From the NCBI GenBank assembly GCA_002450015.1, contig DJYG01000053.1, positions 1-45,181 on the forward strand: a stretch of DNA of 45,181 bases, written 5' to 3'. Each line of letters starts with the position of its first letter. Positions within the stretch are counted from its first letter, which is position 1. This document shows, one piece after another, positions 7,786-17,861 of the stretch. The notes beneath the pieces are model-generated. The model searched no databases. It saw only the letters and a list, made by a program, of their open reading frames with translations, and was not told the DNA's origin. Source of the stretch: Cyanobacteria bacterium UBA6984. GTDB taxonomy: Bacteria > Cyanobacteriota > Vampirovibrionia > Gastranaerophilales > Gastranaerophilaceae. The position numbers and the translations under genes were made by a program.

Positions 7786-8490
7786 TTATTGGCTTATATC
7801 AAGCAAACCACCAACGGAATTGAGTTTTTTAGCTGTTTCTTTTTTATCCTCAAATTCATTGACATTTTTTGCAATTTTAGCATGTATATCGTTTGCTTTG
7901 TTTATGTAGCTTGTTAATTTTTCATATCTGCCTGTTAAACCACCGAATGGAATTCTCAGGCTTATTAGCTCATCTACGCTTCTATTTATGTCTGCAAGTT
8001 TTGATAAAGATTCTTTTAGATTAAATGTGAAATTTAATCGTTTTGAGAATGTAGCAAATATATATTTATTGATAAAATATTTTATTTGATTAAACAATGA
8101 TTTCTCTTTTGGTGAACGTTTTCTAAAAATGTAGCTTAAAATTGTTGTAAATTTTGACATTGCACCTATGTCAAAATATTTGTTGTTAAGACGTTCAAGT
8201 TCTTTTTTGATGTTGGCTTTTTTTGTTTGAAGAAATTCGATTCTTGAGTGGTCATCAATGTTAATTGCAGCCAAGATTTCATCATTAATAATCATTAAAT
8301 CCTCTTCTAATTGGTTTATTCTATATTCTAACTTAAGCATTTCATCATCAATCTTAAGATATGCTCTTTCTTCCAGCATAGTTGAATCGAACCCATCTAT
8401 CAAAAACGGACTTGTAGCTTGTTTAAATTTTTCAGGTACAGAAAACGGATTAGTGCTTCTGTCCCTTTTTTTGCTCTCATCTCTTTCCAT
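7786..8490 (-). CDS. Coiled-coil protein of unknown function
   Basis: I do not recognise this 234-aa protein. It is highly charged and lacks a signal peptide. A strong predicted coiled coil runs over about residues 45-105 (DEMLKLEYRINQLEEDLMII and onward). A basic segment follows around 120-150 and a second helical region around 155-225. There are no enzyme motifs and no cysteine clusters. ATG 8490 has no Shine-Dalgarno. CATAAT ends 6 nt upstream of it and overlaps a small palindrome (CATACAT-T-ATGTATG, 8492-8506). A further TATAAT lies at 8519-8524. It stands alone between gatA and the RND operon, each separated by non-coding sequence. It may be a structural or cytoskeletal-type protein; this is a guess from composition only. 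Confidence 0.7.
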   Translation of the reverse strand: MERDESKKRDRSTNPFSVPEKFKQATSPFLIDGFDSTMLEERAYLKIDDEMLKLEYRINQLEEDLMIINDEILAAINIDDHSRIEFLQTKKANIKKELERLNNKYFDIGAMSKFTTILSYIFRKRSPKEKSLFNQIKYFINKYIFATFSKRLNFTFNLKESLSKLADINRSVDELISLRIPFGGLTGRYEKLTSYINKANDIHAKIAKNVNEFEDKKETAKKLNSVGGLLDISQ

Positions 8491-8565
8491 ACATACATTA
8501 TGTATGAAATTTTAAAAAATTATACCTACATTAAGAGGATATTTTATGATATTGAATTTCAAATT

Positions 8566-10053
8566 TTATTTATTTTTTGTTTCTTCTAAATCAATTAATT
8601 CTTCACCAAACATTAGATTTTTGCCGATTGCTTTTTCAAGGTTTGCTTTTGCCGAATTATACTGATAAAGTGAATTATAATATGATAATTGTGAATTCAT
8701 GTAAGTAATTTGAGAATCTTTTAACTCAATAGGATTACCTTCACCAACTTTGTACCTGCCGAATGATATTTCATAGTTTTCTTTAGCTTGTTTCATCCCT
8801 AAAAAAGCAACCGGTATTTGATTTCTTTTTTCTATCAAATTATAATATGCAGTTTGAATTTCAAGTTCTATATTTTGTTCGGTACGTGTAGATGTAGCCA
8901 TTTGTTTTGAGTAATTAGCACGGGCTTCTTTGATTTGATTATTTATATTCATAACATTAACAACAGGGAAATCTAAATATCCGCCCCAAACATAACCCCA
9001 ATTTGATGCAGGATTTCTTCCGCCAACAGCAATATTACCTTGTGCTGTTATTTTTGGAAAATAAGACTTTTTAGTCAATTGCATTTTTTGCCTTGAACTT
9101 TCTATATTTAACTTTGCAATTTTTAAATCAGGACGTGAATCTTCCGCAATTTCTATTGCTTGTTCAAGAGTTATATCACACGGTGCATATTTTAATCTTT
9201 CATGTATATTAAAATGAGTCATAAAATTTATACCCATAGCATTATTTAATTGAGCAGCATTAACTTCAAGATTTTTTTTAGCTTGTATTAATTGTAGTTT
9301 TGCATTACTCAAATTAACTTCCGCAATAGTAACATCAACTTTTGGATTCATACCTATTTCATACATTGCTTTTGCTTGGTTATAAAACATTTCAAATCTG
9401 TTTACGTTATCTTCTTTTACTTTCATGTCTTCGTTGGCATATAAAAGAGCGTAATATTTGTCTTTTGTTTCTTTAATAACATCATTAACGACACTTATAA
9501 GTTGTTCTTGTGCTGTTTTATAGCCCAATTTTTTTATGGTAACCTGATTTTGAGTAACTCCAAAGTCATATATCAATTGGCTTACCGAAATTTGACCTAA
9601 AATAAAATAGTTATATGTTGCATCTGCGCTGCCGATGGCATCACTAAATAAAAGGTTTCTGTTTCTTGAACCGCTGCTTGTCCAAGTAAATTGAGGAAAA
9701 TAAGCAGACCATGCTTGTTTTATTCTAAAATCAGATGCGGAAATTTCTTCAATTGCTTCTCTTATCCTTGGATTGTTGCCTAAAGCATATTTAATACATT
9801 CATCTAATGTAACATCAATTGTTTTTTGGACTGAACCTTCTATAACTTTCGGTTCATCAAATGTTTGAAGTTCATCAATTAGAGGTGCTATTTTCTTAGC
9901 ATCAGGGTAGTCTGTATCGTTTATGACATTACCTATTGGTATTTCATCTGTTTTATTTGTTTTTTTTAAAACAGCAGAATGTTCTTCCGCAAAAACCGAG
10001 TTTGCCGTAATAAAGATTGTTATTAATACTATTAATATGATTCTATTTTTCAT
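8566..10053 (-). CDS. TolC-family outer-membrane factor of the RND pump
   Basis: This is the outer-membrane channel partner of the RND pump encoded just upstream. The 495-aa product has a signal peptide (MKNRIILIVLITIFITANSV, then FA) and two repeated OEP halves. Characteristic segments include LDECIKYALGNNPRIREA and GRYKVGEGNPIELKDSQ. It overlaps the RND gene by 11 nt, so it is co-translated with it. It is a paralogue of, but clearly distinct from, the TolC-type protein at 290-1894. The two pumps therefore appear to have dedicated channels. Confidence 0.9.
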   Translation of the reverse strand: MKNRIILIVLITIFITANSVFAEEHSAVLKKTNKTDEIPIGNVINDTDYPDAKKIAPLIDELQTFDEPKVIEGSVQKTIDVTLDECIKYALGNNPRIREAIEEISASDFRIKQAWSAYFPQFTWTSSGSRNRNLLFSDAIGSADATYNYFILGQISVSQLIYDFGVTQNQVTIKKLGYKTAQEQLISVVNDVIKETKDKYYALLYANEDMKVKEDNVNRFEMFYNQAKAMYEIGMNPKVDVTIAEVNLSNAKLQLIQAKKNLEVNAAQLNNAMGINFMTHFNIHERLKYAPCDITLEQAIEIAEDSRPDLKIAKLNIESSRQKMQLTKKSYFPKITAQGNIAVGGRNPASNWGYVWGGYLDFPVVNVMNINNQIKEARANYSKQMATSTRTEQNIELEIQTAYYNLIEKRNQIPVAFLGMKQAKENYEISFGRYKVGEGNPIELKDSQITYMNSQLSYYNSLYQYNSAKANLEKAIGKNLMFGEELIDLEETKNK

Positions 10054-13000
10054 TTTTATTACCTATATTTTGCACTTTTAATAGTAAATTATGGAGTGCA
10101 GACTTAATATCGTTCATAATTTTTGAAAATTTTGAATGATTTTTTATTGCTTGTCCTGATTTTTTCTTCATACGTTGAATGCATACAAAAAATCCTGGAA
10201 CTAACATTGTACCTATAAATGCAACAGTCATCATACCACCGAAAACCGTCATCCCAACCGAGTGTCTGCTGACAGCACCTGCACCTGTTGCAAATACCAA
10301 CGGTAAAATACCCAAAATGAATGCAAAGTTTGTCATCATTACAGCTCTAAATCTTAATTTTGCTGCCTGCATCGCAGCTAAAACTTCATTTCCGCCATTT
10401 TCTTTATACGCATCTTTTGCAAATTCAATAATTAAAATTGCTTGTTTTGTACTTAACCCTATTAACATAATTAAGCCGACTTGACAGTACAAATCCAGTG
10501 AATAACCAGCAACATACTGAGCAAATAACGCACCTACCATAGATACAGGAGCAATCATCATTACTGCAATCGGCAAAGTCCAACTTTCATACAATGCAAC
10601 AAGGAATAAATATACAAATATTAGCGCAAGTCCTAAAATTATGCCAATTTGTCCCGTAGATTGTTGTTCTTGCAATGATGTTCCTGACCACGAAAAACTC
10701 ATATCTTCAGGTAATACTTTTTTAGATAATTCTTCCATTTTTTTCATTGCCTGACCTGATGAAATATTTCCTGCACCTTGACCATTTATGGTTACGGCAT
10801 TATACATGTTAAATCTGGTTAAACTGTATGGCCCTACAATTGGTGAAAATTTAACTATTGAAGAAATAGGAACCATTTTTCCTTCTTTATTTTTTACATA
10901 TAAACGTTTTAAATCGTTTTCTGATGTTCTGAATGGTGCATCGGCTTGTACCATAACACGATATACACGACCAAATTTGTTAAAGTCATTTACGTATGTT
11001 GCACCATATATTGCTGCAAGTGTAGTATAAATTTCGTTAATCGAAACTTTTTGTGATAAGGCTTGTTTTTCATTAATTTCAACAAGTATTTGCGGCAGAT
11101 TAGCAGTATATGTAGTAAATACTGATGTTAAATCTTTATCTGCATTTGCAGCCATGATTAATTTTATGGCTTCGTCATATAATTCTTGAGGTGAACGATC
11201 TCCTTTATCTAATAATTGGTATTCAAAACCTCCAAAAGAACCTAAACCGGGTATTGGTGTCGGCTCAAATGCAACAACGGTAGCTGACGGAAAACTTTTA
11301 AACATGCCCCTCACTTTACCAACAATAGCAGAAGAAGATTGTTCTTTTTTCTTTCTATCGTGCCAAGGTTTTAATTGCATAATTATAAGCGCAGTATTTT
11401 CACCGGAAAATCCTACAATATTAATTGTTTGACGAACCCCATCTATTTGCATTAATCTTTCTTCAACAAGCGTAGATATTTCTTTTGTTTTAACTGTTGA
11501 AGAACCGTCAGGAAGTTGAATTTGTACGATTACTGCACCTTTATCTTCTGTTGGAATAAATGCTGTCGGAATTAAATATGACATTGTTAATGCAAATATA
11601 ATTAAAGCACCCAGAGTAATTAAAGTATGTTTTGGAGATTCTACGAAAAATTTTGTTCCTTCCAAGTATTTGTCACGTGCTTTGTTGAACCAGTCATTAA
11701 ACTTTTTAATAAATTTCAATTCATTTTCTTGACCTTCATCTTTCAACATCATTGCACACAACGCAGGAGTCAATGATAAAGCTACAATAGTCGATAATCC
11801 AACTGAACAAGCGATACATACTGCAAATTGTTGGAACATTTTACCGTTAACACCAGGCATAAAGCAAACAGGCACGAATACCGCCATTAATACTAATGAA
11901 GTTGCCACAACGGCGCTTGTAACTTCCCACATAGATATTATTGATGCTTCAATACGTTTTTTGCCTTCTTGAATATGCCTTTGAACATTTTCTAATACTA
12001 CAATCGCATCATCTACAACAAGTCCAACTGCAAGAACCAAACCAAAAAGCATTAGCAAGTTTATTGAAAATCCCAGCAGTCCTAAAAATATAAATACACC
12101 TATTAATGACACCGGAATTGCACACAATGGAATAAATGCGGCTCTGGCTGAACCTAAAAATACATACGTTACCAATGCTACAAGTAAAATTGCTAATCCT
12201 ATTGCGTGTTCTACTTCAGCGATAGATTCTCTGATAAAATCAGTTTCATCGTGTTCTATTTTGTATTCCATTCCTTTAGGAAAACTTTCACTTAATTTTT
12301 TTAGACTTGATGAACATTTGTTAGCCAAATCAATAGAATTTGCTTCCGGTAACTGATTTATTACAATAACGGCATTTTTCTTTCCGCCAATAAATGAATC
12401 GTAATCATAACTTTCAGCCCCAAGGTCTATTCTTGCAACATCTTTTAATTTTATATTAGAACCATCCGGATTTGAATATACAACAATATTTTCAAATTGT
12501 TTTTGGTCTGTTAATCTTCCTTTTGTTCTCAGTGTAACTTTTATATCCTGAGGTGCAGCAAGAGGTTCTGAACCAAGATTACCAACAGCGGCTTGTGTAT
12601 TTTGAGATTGAATTGCAGCTATAACATCGCTTGCTGCAAGTTTATAATTCGCAAGTTTAACAGGATCAAGCCATATTCTCATTGAATAAGCAGAAGAACC
12701 ATAAACATTTACGTCACTTGCTCCCTTAATACGTGCGAGTTCATCTTTGATGTATATTGCAGCGTAGTTCGCAATGTATAAAGAATCAAATATATTATTC
12801 GGTGATGTAACCGCTACCATTAACAATCCCGGACCACCGCGTCTTTTCTTTACTGTAAGCCCGTATGTTCTAACTTCCGCAGGCAATCTTGGTAGGGCTA
12901 GCTGTAATTTATTATTTACGTTAATAACTGCCATATCAGGGTCAGTACCAACTTCAAAGAAAACATCTAAAGAATACGAACCGTTTTTTGATGTTGAAGT

Positions 13001-13279
13001 CATATACACCATGTCTTCAACACCGTTCAATTGTGCTTCCAATGGCGCAGCTATGGTATCTCTTATAACATCGGAACTTGCGCCTGTATAAGTTGCCGTT
13101 ACGTTGACCTGTGGAGGTGTAATAGAGGGGTAATCTTCAAGCGGTAATCCTAACATTATAATTAGACCGGCAAGAACAATTGTTAAAGAAATTACAATTG
13201 CAAATTTGGGTCTGTGTATAAAAGGATTAATCCCTTTTTGTGATGTTGAATTTATATTATTTTCGCTATTTTCGGCCAT
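10043..13279 (-). CDS. RND multidrug efflux transporter, AcrB/MexB (HAE1) type
   Basis: This is an inner-membrane proton-driven pump of 1078 aa, normal for the HAE1 group. A cytoplasmic N-terminal extension of about 16 residues precedes the first helix and the motif DYPSITPPQVNV. Two large periplasmic loops and two sets of transmembrane helices follow. The proton-relay pair is visible in TM4 (GLVVDDAIVVLENVQRH, near residue 420). The C-terminal half carries GLIMLIGLSTKQAILIIEFA. The sequence is intact with no frameshift. It lies between its adaptor (7 nt upstream) and its TolC partner (11-nt overlap), forming a complete three-gene operon. Likely exports hydrophobic or amphiphilic compounds such as bile salts; specificity cannot be read from sequence. 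Confidence 0.96.
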   Translation of the reverse strand: MAENSENNINSTSQKGINPFIHRPKFAIVISLTIVLAGLIIMLGLPLEDYPSITPPQVNVTATYTGASSDVIRDTIAAPLEAQLNGVEDMVYMTSTSKNGSYSLDVFFEVGTDPDMAVINVNNKLQLALPRLPAEVRTYGLTVKKRRGGPGLLMVAVTSPNNIFDSLYIANYAAIYIKDELARIKGASDVNVYGSSAYSMRIWLDPVKLANYKLAASDVIAAIQSQNTQAAVGNLGSEPLAAPQDIKVTLRTKGRLTDQKQFENIVVYSNPDGSNIKLKDVARIDLGAESYDYDSFIGGKKNAVIVINQLPEANSIDLANKCSSSLKKLSESFPKGMEYKIEHDETDFIRESIAEVEHAIGLAILLVALVTYVFLGSARAAFIPLCAIPVSLIGVFIFLGLLGFSINLLMLFGLVLAVGLVVDDAIVVLENVQRHIQEGKKRIEASIISMWEVTSAVVATSLVLMAVFVPVCFMPGVNGKMFQQFAVCIACSVGLSTIVALSLTPALCAMMLKDEGQENELKFIKKFNDWFNKARDKYLEGTKFFVESPKHTLITLGALIIFALTMSYLIPTAFIPTEDKGAVIVQIQLPDGSSTVKTKEISTLVEERLMQIDGVRQTINIVGFSGENTALIIMQLKPWHDRKKKEQSSSAIVGKVRGMFKSFPSATVVAFEPTPIPGLGSFGGFEYQLLDKGDRSPQELYDEAIKLIMAANADKDLTSVFTTYTANLPQILVEINEKQALSQKVSINEIYTTLAAIYGATYVNDFNKFGRVYRVMVQADAPFRTSENDLKRLYVKNKEGKMVPISSIVKFSPIVGPYSLTRFNMYNAVTINGQGAGNISSGQAMKKMEELSKKVLPEDMSFSWSGTSLQEQQSTGQIGIILGLALIFVYLFLVALYESWTLPIAVMMIAPVSMVGALFAQYVAGYSLDLYCQVGLIMLIGLSTKQAILIIEFAKDAYKENGGNEVLAAMQAAKLRFRAVMMTNFAFILGILPLVFATGAGAVSRHSVGMTVFGGMMTVAFIGTMLVPGFFVCIQRMKKKSGQAIKNHSKFSKIMNDIKSALHNLLLKVQNIGNKNEK

Positions 13280-13286
13280 ATTTTAC

Positions 13287-14483
13287 CTATTTATCATTTT
13301 TGTTGCTTTGTTCCAGTTTTTGTTCTTCTTCTTTTATTTTTGCTTTTTGTTGTTGAACTTCTTCATCTGACATTATTCTAATTTTATTTCCAGGAATTAC
13401 TCTCTGTAAACCGTCAACAACAATTTTGTCACCCTCTTTAACACCTGATTTGATTATCCAGTCTTGACCTTCCTGTCCCATAGTTTCAATCTTTTGAACT
13501 TGAGGAAGACCTTTTTCATCCAGTTTATAAACGTATTTATATTGCGGGTTTTCCATTACAGCAACTTGAGGTACAACAGGAACACTTTGTTTTTCAGATG
13601 AATAAACATATACAGAAACATAGTTGCCGTTTATAAGTTCTCCGTTAGGATTTGGAAATGTTGCTCTCATCATAATTGAACCGGTTGTTTGGTCAACATT
13701 ATTATCATGAAAATCTTGAATGCCGATATAAGGATATTTTGTATTTGCTGATTGGTATAAGTCAACTTTGCGTTTTGCAAAAGGATTTTTATCAACTTTC
13801 ACAAGTTCATCATAATTTTTTATATCCATAGGAAACGAAACATATATAGGATTGGTACTGTTTATTGTTGTTAAAGCTCCTGATTGAGCCGTAACATAGT
13901 TTCCTACCGTAATTTTTATCATACCTACCTGACCATCAACCGGTGCATGAACTTTTGTGTATGAATAATTTCTTAAAGCATCTTGATATGCACTGCGATT
14001 TAAATTTACCTGAGCCTTATATGAATCTCTGTGTGCAAGAGTTTCATCATATTTTGCTTTTGCAATGTAATCGTGTTTTACGAGTTCTTTTGCACGGATA
14101 AGTTGTTTTTCATAAAATGTAAGCTGTGCTATTGAATTATCTAAATTAGCTTTTGCCTTATCAGCAGCAAGCTTGTATTCTTGAGGTTCAATTTCGAAAA
14201 GAACCTGACCTTTTTTTACATAGTCACCTTCTTTAAAATATGATTTTGTCAAATATCCGCTAATACGTGCAACAACATCAATTCTTGAAACAGAAACTAT
14301 TCTGCCAGGTGCTTCAAATTTTCTTATAACCTCTTTTGTTCCTACTTCTTGTACAACAACGGCAGGTGCTGCAGCATTTTTACGTTTTTCTGATTCTTTC
14401 CAACCATCATATTGGTAATATAAAAATCTTCCCAGTACTGCAATTGCAAGAATACTTATTGTAATTATTATAATTTTTTTCAT
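13287..14483 (-). CDS. RND efflux periplasmic adaptor (AcrA/MexA type)
   Basis: This membrane-fusion protein links the RND pump to the TolC channel. The 398-aa product has an N-terminal anchor (about residues 3-23) without a lipobox cysteine. Lipoyl half-motifs (RIDVVARISGYLTKSYFKEG and YTKVHAPVDGQVGMIKITVG) flank an alpha-hairpin at about 100-165, followed by beta-barrel and membrane-proximal domains. The tail is Lys/Glu/Gln-rich. ATG at 14483 has AGGGG about 8 nt upstream. It is the first gene of the RND operon. No TetR-type repressor gene is adjacent. The 198-bp gap to murC must hold divergent promoters. Confidence 0.92.
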   Translation of the reverse strand: MKKIIIITISILAIAVLGRFLYYQYDGWKESEKRKNAAAPAVVVQEVGTKEVIRKFEAPGRIVSVSRIDVVARISGYLTKSYFKEGDYVKKGQVLFEIEPQEYKLAADKAKANLDNSIAQLTFYEKQLIRAKELVKHDYIAKAKYDETLAHRDSYKAQVNLNRSAYQDALRNYSYTKVHAPVDGQVGMIKITVGNYVTAQSGALTTINSTNPIYVSFPMDIKNYDELVKVDKNPFAKRKVDLYQSANTKYPYIGIQDFHDNNVDQTTGSIMMRATFPNPNGELINGNYVSVYVYSSEKQSVPVVPQVAVMENPQYKYVYKLDEKGLPQVQKIETMGQEGQDWIIKSGVKEGDKIVVDGLQRVIPGNKIRIMSDEEVQQQKAKIKEEEQKLEQSNKNDK

Positions 14484-14620
14484 TATATTCCCCTAGTTAA
14501 CACACATTCCGTATTTTATAGTATCAAATGGTAAATTCTTTTTCAAGTGTGTTTGTTACATTTGTTACAGTTTTTGTTTTATTGTTATATAAATCAAAAT
14601 CGTTAAAATATATTAAAGAT

Positions 14621-14649
14621 TTTAAAATAAAATGTATTTGATATATACT
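14621..14649 (+). promoter_or_regulatory. Possible promoter of the murC-murB-ddl-ftsQ-nadE operon
   Basis: TTTAAA (14621-14626), a 17-bp spacer and TATACT (14644-14649) lie 33 bp before the murC GTG. Both hexamers are imperfect but correctly spaced. Confidence 0.4.
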
Positions 14650-14681
14650 AAGAATGTACACAATTTATTGGGATAGTTGCA

Positions 14682-16028
14682 GTGGAAAAAGAGAAATATC
14701 ATTTTATTGCTATTGGTGGAATTGGAATGAGCGGACTTGCAAAATATCTTTTGCAAGAAGGTTTTGAAGTTTCAGGTTCAGATATAAATGACAGTAAATA
14801 CTTAAATGAATTAAGAGATTTAGGTGCAAGAATATACATAGGTCACGATGAAATTAATGTGCCTGATAAGTGTACGGTTGTTGCGAGTTCCGCAATAAAG
14901 GAAAACAATCCTGAAATTCAAAAGGCAAAAAGGCTTGGATTACCGATTTTGCATCGTTCTGATGTCTTAAAAGAGCTTTCAGAGCGTTCAAAATGCTTTA
15001 TAGGTTATGCAGGAACTCATGGTAAGACAACTACAAGCGGGCTTGCTGCTTATGTGACTGATAAAGCAGGACTAAACCCTTCTTATGTTGTGGGCGGAAT
15101 TATTCCTGATATTCATACTAATTCAAATTATAAAAGTAATAATTACTTTATTGCCGAGTTAGATGAAAGTGATGGAACTGTTGTAAAGTACAATCCTGAT
15201 ATTTTTGTTATTAATAATCTTGAGGCTGATCATTTAGATTTTTATAAAAACGGATTAGAATCACTTGTCGAAACTTTTGAAAAAGTTTTAGCCAAAATGA
15301 ACGATAATCAAAAGGTTATAATAAATAATGATAGCTCAGGTAATTTAATGTTAAAAGGTCATAAATTTATAACCTATGGCTTTAATGATGCGGATTACGT
15401 GGCAAAAAATATTAATTTAACTCCGGTTGGAAGTTCATTTGATGTATATTATCAAGGAAAATTTATAGATGACTTAAATATTAAATTATTGGGAAAACAT
15501 AATGTTATAAATGCGCTTGCTGTTTATGCGAGTTTACGTGAGTCAGGTGTTGATATGGCTAAATTAAAAGATTATTTTGCATCATTTACAGGCATGGGTA
15601 GGCGTTTTCAATATGTAGGAGAAGTAAAAGGTGCTGTTATATATGATGATTACGCGCACCACCCAACGGAAATAAATGCAACATTATCAGCACTGGCAGA
15701 ATTTAAGGATAAAAATATTATTGCAGTCTTTCAGCCGCACAGATATACAAGATTAAAAAGTTTATGGTCAGACTTTATTAATGCCTTTGAGGGTGTTTCA
15801 AAAGTTGTAGTTACAGATGTTTTTGCGGCGTCTGAGGACAGAATTGAAGGTATTAATGGTGAAAATTTTGCAAAACAATTGAAAAATGCTGAATACATAT
15901 CAGGTTCAATACAAGATGTTGCAAAAGCTATATATCCGAAATTAAAAAAAGATGATATTGTTGTAGGACTTGGCGCAGGGACAATTACTGAACTTGGAAA
16001 AGACTTATTGACTTTGGATAAAAAATAG
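14682..16028 (+). CDS. murC: UDP-N-acetylmuramate--L-alanine ligase
   Basis: MurC adds L-alanine to UDP-MurNAc, the first amino-acid step of the peptidoglycan stem peptide. The 448-aa product has a Rossmann-like N-domain (FIAIGGIGMSGLAKYLLQEG), the ATP-binding GTHGKTTTS at residues 111-119, and a C-domain with the family motif DDYAHHPTEI. Length is typical. It starts with GTG at 14682, with a weak GGGAT ribosome-binding site. It opens a cytosolic wall-synthesis operon: murB begins 2 nt after its stop. The rest of the division/cell-wall cluster (murG, ftsA, ftsZ) is not here. Confidence 0.97.
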   Translation: MEKEKYHFIAIGGIGMSGLAKYLLQEGFEVSGSDINDSKYLNELRDLGARIYIGHDEINVPDKCTVVASSAIKENNPEIQKAKRLGLPILHRSDVLKELSERSKCFIGYAGTHGKTTTSGLAAYVTDKAGLNPSYVVGGIIPDIHTNSNYKSNNYFIAELDESDGTVVKYNPDIFVINNLEADHLDFYKNGLESLVETFEKVLAKMNDNQKVIINNDSSGNLMLKGHKFITYGFNDADYVAKNINLTPVGSSFDVYYQGKFIDDLNIKLLGKHNVINALAVYASLRESGVDMAKLKDYFASFTGMGRRFQYVGEVKGAVIYDDYAHHPTEINATLSALAEFKDKNIIAVFQPHRYTRLKSLWSDFINAFEGVSKVVVTDVFAASEDRIEGINGENFAKQLKNAEYISGSIQDVAKAIYPKLKKDDIVVGLGAGTITELGKDLLTLDKK

Positions 16029-16029
16029 T

Positions 16030-16935
16030 ATGGATATTGAAGTTAGAACAAATTATAATGCAAAAAATCTGACTTCATTTAAAATTAGTGGTCAGATTGA
16101 GCGGGCATATTTTCCAAAATCAATAGAAGAATTAATTTATCTTTTGAAAACACTTGAAGCACCTATTGTTTTGGGTAACTGTTCAAATGTATTAATTTCT
16201 TCTTATGGTTATAGCGGTGATGTTATATTTACTCAAAACTGCAAAAAAGTGTTATTTAACAATACAAAAGTTAATGCAGAGTGCGGTGTAAAGATACAAA
16301 TGGCTTCTAAATTAGCGTCTGAACAAAATTTAAGCGGATTTGAGTTTATGATAGGGTTTCCTGCATCTGTTGGGGGGGCTGTTTATATGAATGCATCTGC
16401 AAATGAACAGTCTATTAGTGACAGATTAATAAGTGCAACAGTGTTTGATAATGAAAATAAATCTGTGATGGTATTAACCAAAAATGACTTGCAATTTGAT
16501 TATAGAAAATCTGTTTGCCAATTAAGAAATTATACTGTATTATCCGCAGAATTCGATTTAATTAAATCTGATTTTTCTAAAATACAAGAAAAGATGAAAA
16601 AAAATCTTGATTTTAGAAGAAGACATCAGCCTTCACTTGCTCTACCTAATTGTGGCAGTGTTTTTAAAAATCCGCAAAATAATTCTGCAGGAAGATTATT
16701 AGATTTATCAGGAGCAAAAGGACTATCTTATGGAGGGGCAAAGGTTTGGGAAAATCACGCTAATTTTATAATTAATTCCGATAATGCTCAATCCGATGAT
16801 GTTCTAAATTTAATGTTATTGATGTACAATAAAGTTAGTGAAAATTTTGATATAAAACTAAAACCAGAAGTTATTTATATTGGTAATAATTCAAAAGAAG
16901 AGGAAGAAATATGGAAAATATTAAAGCAAAAATAG
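16030..16935 (+). CDS. murB: UDP-N-acetylenolpyruvoylglucosamine reductase
   Basis: MurB uses FAD and NADPH to reduce UDP-GlcNAc-enolpyruvate to UDP-MurNAc. The 301-aa product has the FAD-binding segment VLGNCSNVLIS, the GFPASVGGAVYMNASA motif, the catalytic-Ser region NCGSVFKNP and the C-terminal Glu region KPEVIYIG. The short length and motif layout fit type II (Tyr-loop-less) MurB. A run of seven G at 16372-16378 encodes part of VGGAV and is unusual in this AT-rich DNA. Its 3' end overlaps ddl by 25 nt. Confidence 0.96.
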   Translation: MDIEVRTNYNAKNLTSFKISGQIERAYFPKSIEELIYLLKTLEAPIVLGNCSNVLISSYGYSGDVIFTQNCKKVLFNNTKVNAECGVKIQMASKLASEQNLSGFEFMIGFPASVGGAVYMNASANEQSISDRLISATVFDNENKSVMVLTKNDLQFDYRKSVCQLRNYTVLSAEFDLIKSDFSKIQEKMKKNLDFRRRHQPSLALPNCGSVFKNPQNNSAGRLLDLSGAKGLSYGGAKVWENHANFIINSDNAQSDDVLNLMLLMYNKVSENFDIKLKPEVIYIGNNSKEEEEIWKILKQK

Positions 16936-17861
16936 ATAAAAATGCAAAAATAGGTGTTTTATGTGGTGGAATGTCATCGGAAAAAGAAGTTTCAATGCGT
17001 TCAGGAAAAAATTGCTACGAAGCATTAAAACGTTTAGGTTATATTAATGCAGAATTAATAGTTGTAGATGAAAATATTGCGTCAGTGTTAAAAGAAAAGA
17101 AGATAGAATATGCGTATAATGCACTTCACGGTAAATACGGTGAAGATGGCTGTATTCAAGGTTTACTTGAAATTTTAAAAATTCCATATACAGGGTGTGG
17201 CGTAATGTCATCTGCTATATGTATGAATAAGGAATATACAAAAAGAGTTCTTGCTACTTGTGATGAAATACCTTTAATAAAGTCAGTATTCGTTAAAAAA
17301 GGTGAAGATGTGCATAAAAAGACACAAGGACTTAACTATCCCTTAATTACAAAACCTGTTTCAGAAGGCTCAAGTTTTGGTATGACAAAAGTAAATAAAC
17401 CTGAAGAACTTGATAATGCATATAATGAAGCAGTAAAATATAATAATGATGTTTTGATAGAAGAATTTATAAACGGATATTTTATAACGGTTGGTGTTTT
17501 AGAAAATAATGGCAGCGTTTTTGCAACTGAAATCCTTGAAATAAGAACAAAAACTGAATGGTATGATTTTGATGCAAAATATACTAAAGGTTTATCTGAA
17601 TTTATATTACCCGCAAATTTAGACGAGGAAACAACAACGTTAATAAAGAATATAGCCGTAAAAGCCCACGTAACGGCAGGATGCAGCGGTGTGTCAAGAA
17701 TTGATTTTATGATGAAGGATAATAAACCATACTTTTTAGAAATTAATACAAGTCCTGGAATGACGGATACAAGCGATTTACCTGCACAATCAAATGCTAT
17801 GGGTATTGATTATGATCATCTTGTATTACTAATTTTAAATAGCGCAGGATTAAATAAATAA
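16911..17861 (+). CDS. ddl: D-alanine--D-alanine ligase
   Basis: Ddl joins two D-alanines to make the terminal dipeptide of peptidoglycan precursors. The 316-aa ATP-grasp protein has GGMSSEKEVSMRSG near the N-terminus, YNALHGKYGEDG, the ATP-binding loop region KPVSEGSSFGMTKV, the metal-binding RIDFMMKDNKPYFLEINTSP and GMT. All expected substrate-binding segments are present. The start at ATG 16911 lies inside the murB reading region (25-nt overlap) with GGAAGA upstream. Its stop overlaps the ftsQ start by one base. The terminal residue pair implies normal D-Ala-D-Ala. Confidence 0.95.
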   Translation: MENIKAKIDKNAKIGVLCGGMSSEKEVSMRSGKNCYEALKRLGYINAELIVVDENIASVLKEKKIEYAYNALHGKYGEDGCIQGLLEILKIPYTGCGVMSSAICMNKEYTKRVLATCDEIPLIKSVFVKKGEDVHKKTQGLNYPLITKPVSEGSSFGMTKVNKPEELDNAYNEAVKYNNDVLIEEFINGYFITVGVLENNGSVFATEILEIRTKTEWYDFDAKYTKGLSEFILPANLDEETTTLIKNIAVKAHVTAGCSGVSRIDFMMKDNKPYFLEINTSPGMTDTSDLPAQSNAMGIDYDHLVLLILNSAGLNK

